Shown here piece after piece: positions 49,796 to 62,342 of a DNA stretch of 64,000 bases. Source of the stretch: Diphasiastrum complanatum (lineage: Eukaryota; Streptophyta; Lycopodiopsida; Lycopodiales; Lycopodiaceae); NCBI GenBank assembly GCA_029204225.1, contig CM055105.1, positions 51,770,331 to 51,834,330 on the forward strand, in the 5' to 3' direction. The position numbers and the translations under genes are program-made. How positions within the stretch are numbered: the stretch's first letter is position 1; each line of letters begins with the position of its first letter. A model generated the notes under the pieces. It did no database searches, was not told the origin of the DNA, and worked only from the letters and a program-made list of their open reading frames with translations.

Positions 49796-52700
49796 ACTTC
49801 ATTGATGCCCTTGCTAATGCTTATCCTACATGTCTTGACTTTCAATTTATTTATGCCACAACCAAGCCTCCTTCGAGCATTACTCATCTGATTTATACTC
49901 GTCCAATGTTTCATGGGGTCATTTTGTACACATTTCAAAACATGTTTTTGTTAACCTAGATTCATTCATGTTATTGCATATTTACTTGCATTTAACAATT
50001 TTGATATCCTGACATTCTACTTTCTCTTTCGATATCATGTTTGTGACTAAGAATAGTTTCTAACAAAACATCTTTCACCAATATTTGGATCCTTTGCAAT
50101 GCACATCATAGTGAGGAAGTATGACATAAATTGTCATGCAAGATTAATAAGTCAAATTTTTTTGCGAATGAAATTTGAGGATGGACAAAAAATCCACAGT
50201 ACAAATTTGATGTTAGTGAGCATAAATTTTCTACTAAGTATTGGAACTACTTTTTTTTAACATTGTTATTGATTATCTCTACGAGATGGTGAATATATTT
50301 CTCAAACAAGCTCGACCTATGCATGTCATGCAATATTCATATAGTTCTCCAGCAAGCAAGACTTATTCATGTCATACTATATTTGCAATTGAACTTGGTA
50401 CTGGGGTAGTCTACTCGATTCCATGCCTTATTACATTATCATCAAGTTAACACATTCTAATAAATAAAAAAATAACCTTTTTATAACATACAAATACATA
50501 AGCACAAATGATGTGTCCCTTGCTTTCTGAATTGAAAGACAAAGAATCAAGAGGCTACCTCAAGTACCAAGTTTGAAAATTCTATAGCTAAGTACATGAG
50601 CAAGTAAGCTTGTTTGTTAGAGAAACATTCTGGCAACTCGTGTGAATTGAATGTAATTTTGGCTTACTTTGTCCTACATTGTAGTATGACATTTTTGGTT
50701 GGGTAGCAAGTTTAAGACATTATTTTGTGTATTCATCACATACAAGGAAGTTGTAGTGAATACAACAATAATACTTCTATATATCTATGTACAGCATGTA
50801 GTAAGGCATAACACAATTAGGGTATATAATGTGGATAGAAAATCTAAAAGATGCAATTGGTTTTTATATTTTGAGATTATACGTTTCTTTTAGATATAAT
50901 ATTTGTGAGCAAGAATAGTTTCTAACAAAAAAATCTTTTAACAATTTTGAAGTTCTTTGCAATGCACATCATTTAGTGAAACATTGTAACCTAAATTGTT
51001 ATGGAAGATTTATAAGTAGAATTTTCTTTGTGACTGATGTTCGAGGATGGAAAAAGATCCACAATAAAATTATAATGTTAGTGAGTAAACGTTCTCTACT
51101 AACTATTGGATCTACTTATTTTTTAGTAAATTTATTGATTATTATCTTTTGAATACTAGATATATTTCTCAAACAGGTTAGAACTATCCATGTCATGCTA
51201 TATTCTACAATTGAACTTGGTGCTGGGATAGTCTACTCGATTCCATGACTTACATTATCAGCAAGCTAACATTAACATTCTAATAGGTAAATAGAAAACA
51301 TCATCATTTGGGAAAGAATTGAATAAATTCCAATTTGATCATATTTTCTAATGTTTGTTATAACATTCACTTAAAGATGAACGATGTTTTGGTTGCTTTG
51401 TGAATTGCAAGACAAAGAATCAAGAGGCTACCTCAAGTACCAAGTTTGAAAATTGTAGTGCACAGTGCATGAGCCAGTGAAGCTTGTTTGCTACAGAAAC
51501 ATTCTAGTGTGTCAACTAAATTCAATCTAATTCTTGGTTGACACTCACGTACATGATACGTACAACGTTTTTGGTTCGGATAGCCAATTTAATACAATAT
51601 TCACATACAAGGAAGCGGTAGTAACTGCAACGATAATACTTCTATTCCTTTGTACAACATGTAATATGACTTAACATAATCAGCGTATATATGTTGAAAA
51701 ACCATCTCAAAGAAGGAACATGTTTTGATGTTTTGAGATTCTACTTTTTCTTTTGATATCCTGTTTGTGACCAAGAATAGTTTCTTATCAAACATCTTTC
51801 ACCAATAATTAAATCCTTTCCAGTGCACATCATGTACTGAGGCATTGTGACCTAAATTGACATGCAAGATTTATAAGCAAAATTTTCTCTGTGGATGATA
51901 TTTGTGGATGTACAAAATCCACAACACAAATTTACTATTAGTGACCTTAAATTTCCTACTAACTATTGGATCAACTTTTTGTTTTTATTAAACATTGTTG
52001 TTAATTATTCTCTTTGAGATGCTAGATATATTTTTCAAACAAGGTCAACCTACCCATGTCATGCTATATTTTGCAATTGATCTTGGTGTTGGGGTAGTCC
52101 ACTCAATTCCATGTCTTACGTTATCATCAAGTTAACACCTTTTAATTAAAAAATAAAAAATCGTAACATTTTTCAAAGGATTGAATAAATTCCATTTTGA
52201 ATCTATTTTTTCAATCTTTCTTATAAATGTATCTAAACAAGAATGATGCTTTTGTTGCTTTGTGAATTGCAAGACAAAGAATCAAGAGGCTACCTCAAGT
52301 ACCAAGTTTGAAAACTGTATAGCTAAGTACATGAGCAAGTAAGGCTTCTTTGTTAGAACAAACATTCTAGCAAGTCGAGTGAATTTAATCTACTTCTTGG
52401 CTTAAATTCTCCTACATTGTAAGTATGACATTTCTGGCTTGGGTAGCCAATTTAACATAGTATTGTTTGTGTTCATCACATACAAGAAAATTGTAGTAAC
52501 TACAATTATGCTATTTATTATCCTTTTTAGAGCATGTAGTAAGGCATAACATAATTAGGGTAGATGATGTTGAAAAACAATCTACTATATTTGCAATTGA
52601 ACTTGGTACCACGGTAGTCTACTCGATTCCCAAGTTAACACATTGTAATAAATAAAAAATATATCCTTTTTTATAACATACATATACATAAGCAAAAATC

Positions 52701-53520
52701 ATGTGTCCGTTGCTTTGTGAATTGTAAGACAAAGATTCAAGACGCTATCTCAAGTACCAAGTTTGAAAATTCTATAGCTAAGTACATGAGCAAGTAAGCT
52801 TGTTTGTTAGAGAAACATTCTGGCAACTCGTTTGAATTGAATGTAAATTTGGCTTACTTTGGCCTACATTGTAGTATGACATTTTCGGTTGGATAGCAAG
52901 TTTAAGACATTATTTTGTGTATTCATCACATACAAGGAAGTTGTAGTGACTACAAAAATAATACTTCTATATACCTATGTACAGCATGTAGTAAGGCATA
53001 ACACAATTAGGGTATATGATGTGGATAGAAAATTTAAAAGATGCAATTGGTTTTTATATTTTGAGCTTATACATTTTTTTTTTAGATATCATCTTTGGAG
53101 CAAGAATAGCTTCTAACAAAAAAATATTTTAACAATCTTGAAATTCTTTGCAATGCACATCATTTAGTGACGCATTTTAACCTAAATTGTTATGGAAGAT
53201 TTATAAGTAGAATTTTCTTTGTGACCAATGTTCGAGGATGGAAAAAGATCCACAATAAAATTATAATGTTAGTGAGTAAACGTTCTCTACTAACTATTGG
53301 ATCTACTTATTTTTTAGTAAATCTCTATTGATTATTATCATTTGAATACTAGATATATTTCTCAAACAAGTTTGACCTATCCATGTCATGGTATATTCTA
53401 CAATTGAACTTGGTGCTGGGATAGTCTACTCGACCAGTAATTAAATCCTTTCCAATGCACATCATGTAGTGAGGCATTGTGACCTTAATTGACATGCAAG
53501 ATTTATAAGCCAAATTTTTT

Positions 53521-53576
53521 ATGGTGTTGCCCACAGTGTAAGCGCGGGTGCGTCCACGGTCGGGGTGGTCGACAGA
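53521..53576. other. GC-rich foreign tract inside the satellite
   Basis: Within AT-rich repeat units a block of about 55 bp reads with many CpG (gtaagcgcgggtgcgtccac then ggtcggggtggtcgac). In the neighbouring units this place holds about 60 AT-rich bases (as at 51896-51965). Its origin is unknown: filler DNA at a break or an assembly or cloning artefact. Confidence 0.7.
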
Positions 53577-55928
53577 ATCAACTTTTTGTTTTTATTAAAC
53601 ATTGTTGTTGATTATTCTCTTTGAGATGGTAGATATATTTTTCAAACAAGGTCGACCTACCCATGTCATGCTATATTTTGCAATTGAACTTGGTGTTGGG
53701 GTAGTCCACCTGATTCCATGTCTTATGTTATCATCAAGTTAACACATTGTAATTAAAAAATGACAAATCGTAACATTTTTCAAAGATGAGCAAGTGAGGC
53801 TTCTTTGTTTGAACAAACATTCTAGAAAGTCGAGTGAATTTAATCTACTTTTTGGCTTAAATTCACCTACATTGTAAGTATGACATTTCTGGCTTGGGTA
53901 GCCAATTTAACATAGTATTTTTTGTGTTCATCACATACAAGAAAGTTGTAATAACTACAATTATGCTATTTATATTCCTTTTCAGAGCATGTAGTAAGGC
54001 ATAACATAATTAGGGTATACGATGTTGAAAAACAATCTATAACATGGAACATGTTTTTATATTCTGATGTTCTAATTTTTCATTTGATATCATTTTTGTG
54101 AGCAACGATAGTTTCTAACAAAAAATTTACTAACAATATTTAAATCTTTTGCAATGCACATCATTTAGAGAGGCATTGTAATCTAAATTGTCATGCAAGA
54201 TTTATATGTAAAATTGTCTTTGTAAACTATGTTTGAGGATGAAAAACAATCCAGACTACAATTTTTAATATTAGTGAGTAAAAATTCTCTAGTAACTACT
54301 GGATCTACTTATTTTTGAGAAAATTGTTATTTATTATTCTCTTTTGAATACTAGATATAGTTCTCAAACAAGCAAGACCTATCCATTGTCATACTATATT
54401 TGCAATTGAACTTGGTACTGGGGTAGTCTACTCGATTCCATGCCTTATTACATCATCATCAAGTTAACACATTGTGATAAATAAAAAACTAACCTTTTTT
54501 ATAACATACATATACATAAGCAGAAATGATGTGTCCGTTGCTTTGTGAATTGAAAGACAAAGAATCAAGAGGCTACCTCAAGTACCAAGTTAGAAAATTC
54601 TATAGCTGAGTACATGAGCAATAAGCTTGTTTGTTAGAGAAACATCCTGGCAACTCGTTTGAATTGAATGTAATTTTGGCTTACTTGTCCTACATTGTAG
54701 TATGACATTTTTGGTTGGGTAGCAATTTTAAGACTTAATTTTGTGTATTCATCACATACAAGGAAGTTGTAGTGACTACAACAATAATACTTCTATATAC
54801 CTATGTACAACATGTAGTAAGGCATAACACAATTAGAGTATATGATGTGGATAGAAAATCTAATAGATGCAATTGGTTTTTATAATTTGAGCTTATACGT
54901 TTTTTTTAGATATCATATATGTGAGCAAGAATAGTTTCTAACAAAAAAGAATTTTAACAATTTTGAAATTCTTTGCAATGCACATCATTTAGTGACGCAT
55001 TGTAACCTAAATTGTTATGGAAGATTTATAAGTAAAATCTTCTCTATGACCAATGTTTGAGGATGGAAAAAGATCCACAATAAAATTATAATGTTAGTGA
55101 GTAAACATTCTCTACTAACTATTGGATCTACTTATTTTTTAGTAAATCTCTATTGATTGTTATCATTTGAATACTAGATATATTTTTCAAACAAGTTTGA
55201 ACTATCCATGTCATGCTATATTCTACAATTGAACTTGGTGCTGGGATAGTCTACTCGATTCCATGACTTACATTATCAGCAAGCTAACATTAACATTCTC
55301 ATAGGTAAATAGAAAACATCGTCATTTGGCAAAGAATTGAATAAACTCCAATTTGATCATATTTTCTAATGTTTGTTATAACATTCACCTAAAGACAAAA
55401 GATGTTTTGATTGCTTTGTAAGACAAAGAATCAAGAGGCTACCTCAAGTACCAAGTTTGAAAATTGTATTGCAAAGTGCATGAGCAAGAGAAGCTTATTT
55501 GCTACAGAAACAATCTAGTGTGTCGACTAAATTCAATCTAATTCTTGGCTGACACTCATGCACATGATACGTACAACGTTTTTGGTTCAGATAGCCAATT
55601 TAATACAATATTCACATACAAGGAAGCGGTAGTAACTGCAACGATAATACTTCTATTCCTTTGTAGAGCATGTAATATGGCATAATATAATCAGCGTATA
55701 TATGTTGAAAAACCATCTCAAAGAAGGAGCATGTTTTGATGTTTTGAGATTCTACTTTTTCTTTTGATATCTTGTTTGTGACCAAGAATAGTTTATAATG
55801 AAACATCTTTCACCAATAATTAAATCCTTTCCAGTGCACATCATGTACTGAGGCATTGTGACCGAAATTGACATGCAAGATTTATAAGCCAAATTTTCTA
55901 TGTGAATGATATTTGAGGATGTAAAAAA

Positions 55929-56628
55929 TGTGAAAGTACTGTACTTTAGGACCATAAATGGATCTACAAAAGATCCACGAGTGATTGGATGCTTGCTTAA
56001 CAATCTATCAGAAAACTAGACACAAAAAAGTTGATCTAGATTGGCAATTTGACAAACCACAAGCATTAACAATCAAAAGCATTGATAAACATTGAAATCC
56101 GAGCCCACACGTGTGTACTACAGGCTGTAGTATGGCCTTCAACCTGAGAAACAAGTAGAAATTGATTTGGTTTCATTTGGATCACAAAAACTCAATGTAC
56201 ATAGTGAACTAGCTTGAGATTGCCAATGAGCTCCAAAAATTTTCTATCTTCTCACTATGGAGAGAGGGAATACATAGCAAATTCGACTTCCTTCTTGAAG
56301 TTAGGTGGATTTCCAGCATGTAATAAGGAAGTTAACTCACTCTCCTTGACCTAAAATGAAACCCTAGTCTATTCCCTAGAGTCATGCTTGGTAGATAGCT
56401 AGTTGGTCAAATTTTCACCTTAAATCTAGGATCTAGATCCTATAAACCAAGAATGACCACCAAATATACATGACCAGCTCTCTTGACTTGACCTAACCTG
56501 CATTAGGAGTGGGTTTCCACGTGGCATATTGGGCTTACATGTGTGGAACCCAACTATACACAATATTTACAATGTTCTACATGGTTTTTGATCAAGGTAG
56601 ATTTGCCAATTTTTGGCAATTCTTCACA
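55929..56628 (+). mobile_element. Solo LTR of family B
   Basis: 700 bp, TGTGAAAGTACTG to TCTTCACA, matching 11759-12438 through its length. No internal element sequence on either side. Flanking DNA is one satellite unit split at an A-run (gatgtaaaaaa | aaaatccac), compatible with a 4-5 base A-rich target duplication. A solo LTR arises by recombination between the two LTRs of a full element. Confidence 0.92.
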
Positions 56629-56800
56629 AAAATCCACAACACAAATTTATGATTAGTGAGCTTAAATTTCCTACTAAACATTGGATCAACTTTTTGTTTT
56701 TATTAAACATTGTTGTTGATTATTCTCTTTAAGATGCTAGATATATTTTTCAAGCAAGGTCAACCTACCCATGTCATGCTATATTTTGCAATTGAACTTG

Positions 56801-57615
56801 GCGTGCACTCGATTCCTACAAGCAAAAACACTGATGATCTAATGTATACACCCTCACCTCTTCAAAGCATGAAGCTCTGATACTATGTGAAGTTTTTAGC
56901 ATGTGTGAGCTTCACCACGCACCCTACAGGATCTTACTGAGGTGTTGTGATTCACAAGATTGATCAAAGAACAGTATGCTTAAAAAGTCTAAGGCAAGAG
57001 CACAATGGCATACATCTGATGAAAAAATCTAACTCTTCACTATGAGAAATGAATGTCAGAAATAATTCTAAGTGTTCAGTATGGGAAAAAGAGGCTGCTC
57101 TCAGGTAGAGAGAGAAAATCATACATAGGAAACACGGGTAGAGAGAGAATGAGTCCAAAACACCAAAATCTCAATATTCACAATAATGGCAAAACATGCC
57201 CAACTTTTCCTACATGAGAGAGACTCGAATTCCTACAGTGGAGTTGCATGGAAAGTTCACTTAACTGAACTAATTCACTTACTAGAGATCCACATGTGTA
57301 ATTGCATGCATGTATGGTGCATGTACTGCATGTCAACTCATAAAATTGCCTAGACATGTGTAGATCACAAAAACTACTTTGCATGTTGCATGCACTGATT
57401 GCATGTGGCTTGCATGCATACAGTAAGACTTTGCATGCTATCTAAACATCTGCATGTCATCATAATTGAACCTATCTAGCTCAAATCCGAGCTACACTAT
57501 AAGGATATGTGCCCAATTCACACTCCTTATATGTACAACATGAAATCTAGTGGAAATTATCATGGGCATGACCCCAAACTCGAGATAGGAAGATAATATT
57601 TTAATATTCGTCACA
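56801..57615 (-). mobile_element. LTR plus PBS fragment (family L)
   Basis: LTR 56886-57615 (730 bp) has ends TGTGAAG and CGTCACA. Next to it, plus strand gctctgatacta (56874-56885) is the reverse of a copia PBS with one change. About 70 bases of leader (56801-56873) follow and then satellite-like DNA is rejoined. So a minus-oriented 5' end of a copia element is left without the rest. Rich in tgcatg words (57290-57450). Confidence 0.75.
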
Positions 57616-58493
57616 TCGATTCCATGCCTTATTACATCATCATCAAGTTAACACACTATGATAAATAAAAAAATAACCTTTTTTATAACATACATATACA
57701 TAAGCACAAATGATGTGTCCATTGCTTTGTGAATTGAAAGACAAATAATCAAGAGGCTACCTCAAGTACCAAGTTTGAAAATTCTATAGCTAGGTACATG
57801 AGCAAGTTAGCTTGTTTGTTAGAGAAACATTCTGGCAACTCATTTGAATTGAATGTAATTTTGGCTTACTTTGTCCTACATTGTAGTATGACATTTTTTG
57901 TTGGGTAGCAAGTTTAAGACATTATTTTGTGTATTCATCACATACAAGGAAGTTGTAGTGACTACAACAATAATACTTCTATATACCTATGTATAGCATG
58001 TAGTAAGGCATAACACAATTAGGGTATATGATGTGGATAGAAAATCTAAAAGGTGCAATTGGTTTTTATATTTCGAGCTTATACGTTTTTTTTAGATATC
58101 ATATATGTGAGGAAGAATAGTTTCTAACAAAAAAATCTTTTAACAATTTTGAAATTCTTTGCAATGCACATCATTTAGTGACTCATTGTAACCTAAATTG
58201 TTATGGAAGATTTATAACTAGAGTTTTCTTTGTGACCGATGTTCGAGGATGGAAAAAGATCCACAATAAAATCTTAATGTTAGTGAGTAAACGTTCTCTA
58301 CTAACTATTGGATCTACATATACTTTATTGAATCTCTATTGATTATTATCTTTTGAATACTAGATATATTTCTCAAACAAGTTTGACCTATCCATGTCAT
58401 GGTATATTCTACAATTGAATTTGGTGCTGGGATAGTCTACTCGATTCCATGACTTACATTATCACTTCTATTCCTTTGTAGAGCATGTAATAT

Positions 58494-59381
58494 TGTTGAA
58501 ATTTCACAATTCTAGCTTGACCATTTTTGGTCACATGCATTGTAATTGGCAAGAAGGCGATGTAAATAGATGCCACATGTGAGAAATTGGCAAAATTCTA
58601 GCTTGGTATTTTTTATGATAGAAGTTTGTAAGTGAATCTCACATGTGTGGAGGATGTTCCCACATGTGGAGAATTGTAAAGTAAATCAAAATGTTTGATA
58701 TAGGGGTCTCATAGAATTTATAGTCAAGCATTTAGGTGTAGGATGTTGATAGGGTCAAATTTGGCATAGATGGCAAATTATCCATTTCCACTTGTAATGC
58801 CAATATTGAGCCAAAATAGAGCCAAACTTGTGCCAATTAGAGTGTAGACAAGTGTCATGCTTTTGTTTGATGAAGCTTAAGAGGTCCAATAGGATTTAGA
58901 GGTGGAACCTTGTGAGGTCCAATAGAAAATTGAGGTGTGCTTGAATATAGTCCAATAGAATTTAGAGGTGCATGGATCAATGGTCCAATAGGATTAAGAG
59001 GTGGCAAAGTGTGATCCAATCATAGTTAAGCATAGTGGTAGCTCATGAATCTATTAGTATCATTGTACTCCTCCTTTTGGATCTAATTGATTTTGAGATT
59101 GAGTGGATTTTGAGTGTCATTTCTAGCTTTCTCTGTCTACCTGAGAGCTCATGATGGTTTTTCTCTCTCTACCCGAGGAGAGCAGCTTGTTTTTACTTAG
59201 AATACTTTTGGAACACTTCCCACACGAGTTGGAAGTGATTGAATGCATGTAGTAGTGTATTTTTGCCATAGAATCAAAGATAGATCTTGAATCTCAATCT
59301 AGTCTTGATCTTGGTGCATCTACACACCTTAGGAGATCACAAGTACATGTTGTGGACAGTCCACACGTGTGAAATTCAACA
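58494..59381 (+). repeat. 5' LTR of copia H
   Basis: Begins TGTTGAAATTTCACAATTC and ends GTGAAATTCAACA. Carries four copies of a motif tccaatag(g/a)a(t/a)tt-gaggtg between 58878 and 58998, a small internal repeat. Confidence 0.88.
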
Positions 59382-59394
59382 TGGTATCAGAGCC
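59382..59394 (+). promoter_or_regulatory. Primer-binding site of copia H
   Basis: TGGTATCAGAGCC directly after the LTR end AACA. Confidence 0.92.
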
Positions 59395-60138
59395 TACCTA
59401 AGGTTACCATGCATTTTGATCCATTTGAGTGAAAACTATTCATCAATCTTGAGCTAGAAATTGTCAAGGCCCATTTTCCTAGCTATCTTGTTCAATTTTG
59501 GATCAAAAGAGATCAAAAGGACATTGATTGGGTCTGACCTGGTACTGTATGGAATCAGGTGCTCAGACACGTGTGAGGAACATCCAATTTCAGTTTGGGA
59601 ATTCTCTTTCATGTTTGATCCAAAAATCTTGCTAGATAGCTTGTTTTGAAGCTATTTTTGTCTAGTTTCTGATGCAATCAGTTTCATTCCATTTGGTTGA
59701 GCCAATCAAAAGTTATAAGCTTTTGAAGAGGGTTAGGTAGGGCACCTAGACCTGGGTGGACACATTTGGTTTGGTCAAAAGATTGCTTGTTTGATCCAGA
59801 ATCACAGTTGAATGCTTACCAATCTCATATATATGTGATCTAGGCACTGTTTTGAGATCTTAGCCATTTTGTTTCATGCAATATCATTGTATTTGAGTCA
59901 AATTTGATTTCTTAGTGTATTTCACACGTGCTAAGAGTGTTTGATCCTAACTTTTCCCATACTCCATCATTTGATGTGAAGTAGATCTAGTTTTGGAGAG
60001 ATTGAGATAGCTAGTGAGAATCATCTCACAGTTTGTTGCAAGATCTTGCATATGAGATGGTAGCACACCATTATTGGATCCTATAGTGAGAGAGAAGCAA
60101 CATTTTTTGTTCATCACTTTTATTTATCTCCACTTTAC

Positions 60139-60936
60139 ATGACTTCAATGAGTTCATACTTATTGCAACCAAGTGAGAGATTGTCTACTTCCAATTATTC
60201 AATATGGAAGTTAGGATGGAGTCCATCTTGATACTCCAAGATGTGATGGACATTGTACTTGGGATTGAGGAGGAGCCTCAAGTCCTTCAAGAAGTACAAA
60301 AATACAAGAAGAGAGCTAGGATGGCTCTCCACTACATTAAGATGAATGTCTCTAATGAGATATTGAGGGAGATTGGTGATTGTTCTACATCCAAGGAAGC
60401 TTGGGATTGTCTCAAGTCCATCTATGAGGCTAAGAACACCTCTAGGCTCCTCACTCTTAGAAATAAAATATTCCAAAGTAGTCAAAAGAGTGATGATAGT
60501 GCATCTAATTATGTTTTGAGAGATATTCATAGGGAGCTTGCATGTATTGGTGACTCAATCAATCAAAGTGAGCTAGTCCAAGTCATTCTCAATGGCTTGA
60601 GAGATGAATATGACAACCTTGTCCAATCCTATGCTATTAAGGAGGAGCTACCAAGTTTGGAGGCCCTTCAAAGTGTGCTTATTTCTGAAGAATCAAGACA
60701 AGAGTACAAACTCTTGAGGATGGACAAGCTATCACTCAATCATGATGATGGCAAAGTTCTATTTGCCAAGACAAAGAGAGGAGTAAGAAGCAACACCATC
60801 ACTTCTCTAATGACAAAGCTAAAGACCAAGATGGAGAGGAGGAGGATACCTCTCATGCTTCTAATTCAAATCTCAAGAAGAAGATGATCAAGTGCTTTTA
60901 TTTTGGCAAGAAAGGCCATTATGCCACCAATTGCTT
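60139..60936 (+). pseudogene. Copia H gag
   Basis: ATG at 60139 reads MTSMSSYLLQPSERLSTSNY, then a one-base loss at about 60210 moves to the frame MEVRMESILILQDVMDIVLG. That frame is open for 227 codons: EILREIGDCSTSKEAWDCLK, LVQVILNGLRDEYDNLVQSY, ELPSLEALQSVLISEESRQE. A second shift near 60785 leads to DGEEEDTSHASNSN and the knuckle CFYFGKKGHYATNC, whose second Cys is Phe. Immediately after it, LTR sequence begins. Gag family as in B, C and D. About 0.74 kb of leader precedes the ATG. Confidence 0.88.
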
Positions 60937-61322
60937 AAGAGGTGGCAAAGTGTGATCCAATCATAGTTAAGCATAGTGGTAGCTCATGAATCTATTAGTA
61001 TCATTGTACTCCTCCTTTTGGATCTAATGGATTTTGAGATTGAGTGGATTTTGAGTGTCATTTCTAGCTTTCTCTCTCTACCCGAGAGCTCATGATGGTT
61101 TTTCTCTCTCTACCCGAGGAGAGCAGCTTGTTTTTACTTAGAATACTTTTGGAACACTTCCCACACGAGTTGGACGTGATTGAATGCATGTAGTAGTGTG
61201 TTTTTGCCATAGAATCAAAGATAGATCTTGAATCTCAATCTAATCTTGATCTTGGTGCATCTACACACCTTAGAAGATCACAAGTAAATGTTGTGGACAG
61301 TCCACACGTGTGAAATTCAACA
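60937..61322 (+). repeat. 3' LTR of copia H, 3' half only
   Basis: Begins inside the LTR (taagaggtggcaaagtgtg) and ends TTCAACA. Near identical to 58992-59381. Confidence 0.92.
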
Positions 61323-61664
61323 CCACACGTGCCAAATCACGTAGGATGCTTTCCAGAGACTTCATTCCACATATTACATTGTGATAGCATCTTTGAAATG
61401 AGGCCAAAGTGTGCTTAGATAAGCTAAAGAAATTCTAGGAGCTACAAATAGCATGTTTTACATTGTTTTTGGATCCTGAGATCTTGACCCCATATTAGGG
61501 TGGATCCAATGACCTATTAGGTTAGACGTTAGGGTTAGGTGATGATAAGTATAGAGATTCCCTAAAACGTTCAGATCCAAGCTTGAAATGTATAAATGTA
61601 TGATGGGATCTCCATCCAAATATGAAGAAAAGTCAAGTTTTTCCACTTCTATCAACATTGTCTT
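61323..61664. other. No gene; upstream flank of gypsy remnant
   Basis: No recognised frame on the plus strand. The minus-strand frame at 61458-61751 is a shadow of the gypsy gene and its flank. Confidence 0.45.
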
Positions 61665-62342
61665 TTGGTGGCGAGTTCTGCTAAAATGTCTACATCTATC
61701 AACCAGAAGGTTACATCCCTCAAGGAAAGGAGCATCTACTACGCTACTCACATGATAGAAATCCCAGGAGGCAATGATAAAACTTTAAAAATTAACCGGA
61801 TGGATTGTGAGTGTGAACGTTCTTTTAGTACTACTTCTTTCTTGCCTAACAAAATTTTCCGTTTAATTGGCACAGTTAAAGATCAAGAAGTGAGTATTTT
61901 ATTGGACAGTGGTTCAACTCATAACTTTATTAATTCTTGTCTTGTGCAGAAACTCAGCTTGGAAACTGAAGCCAACAATCATAGATATAAAGTTTATCTA
62001 GCTTTAGGAGCAGAGTTGGAGACTTGGAACGTAAAAGTCCCAAAGCTCCCAGTTTTGGTGCAAGGACACACAAAATTAGTTAATTTTCATGTTTTACACC
62101 TAGCTCGTATTGATTTAATTTTAGGTTACAAATGGTTATTCAATAAATCGCCTTCTCTGTTAATTGATTTTGAGAAGCATGTTCTCACTTTCAAGGAGGA
62201 TGATAAGATAGTTACATTATTTGGTTGTAATTTTGTACGTCCGTTGGATCAGATTTTTATAGTTAATAAAATGGAAGCATTGGATTATTCCGAGTACGAA
62301 GTTTTTTTCAATTTATGCTACTCCAGTTGTGGATGTTCCTAA
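61665..62342 (+). pseudogene. Ty3/gypsy retropepsin region
   Basis: A 225-codon frame. Linker sequence with ATHMIEIPGG and CECERSFSTTS is followed by FRLIGTVKDQEVSILLDSGS and THNFINSCLV: the aspartic protease site Asp-Ser-Gly in the THNFI context typical of gypsy RVP_2. VYLALGAELETWNVKV and VLHLARIDLILGYKWL (family pattern ILGMDWL) follow. A frame change near 62325 leads to the next piece. Gag and knuckle are not seen upstream, so the 5' part is missing. Confidence 0.85.

Larger units (their letters stand above)
49796..58493. repeat. Tandem array of about 0.86-kb units with insertions
   Basis: The word aagaatagttt(c/a)t(a) recurs at 50049, 50911, 51773, 53102, 54104, 54927, 55784 and 58113. 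Clean spacings are 862, 862, 823 and 857 bases. The spacings 1329 and 1002 include partial units, and 2329 includes two LTR insertions. Other recurrent marks are cctcaagtaccaagtt, gacaaagaatcaagaggct and ttgaacttggt(g/a)ctgg. At least two unit types differ after the anchor (aacaaaaaaatctttta or caaacatctttcaccaa). The first unit grades from the gypsy remnant at about 49.8-50.0 kb. No real coding; short frames conserved between units are by-products. Confidence 0.9.
58494..61322 (+). mobile_element. Copia element H: LTR, gag, half LTR
   Basis: 5' LTR 58494-59381 (888 bp; TGTTGAA to TTCAACA), PBS, leader, gag to the knuckle, then directly the last about 390 bp of a 3' LTR (60937-61322, matching 58992-59381). 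All of protease, integrase, RT, RNase H and the first 0.5 kb of the 3' LTR are gone. Left flank aatat and right flank ccaca do not match, so no target duplication. Confidence 0.88.

Noticed and set aside
50699-53116. Similar short frames at 50699-50893 and 52889-53116, apparently a conserved peptide
   Set aside because: They lie at the same place in tandem repeat units; similarity comes from the repeat, and other units break the frame.
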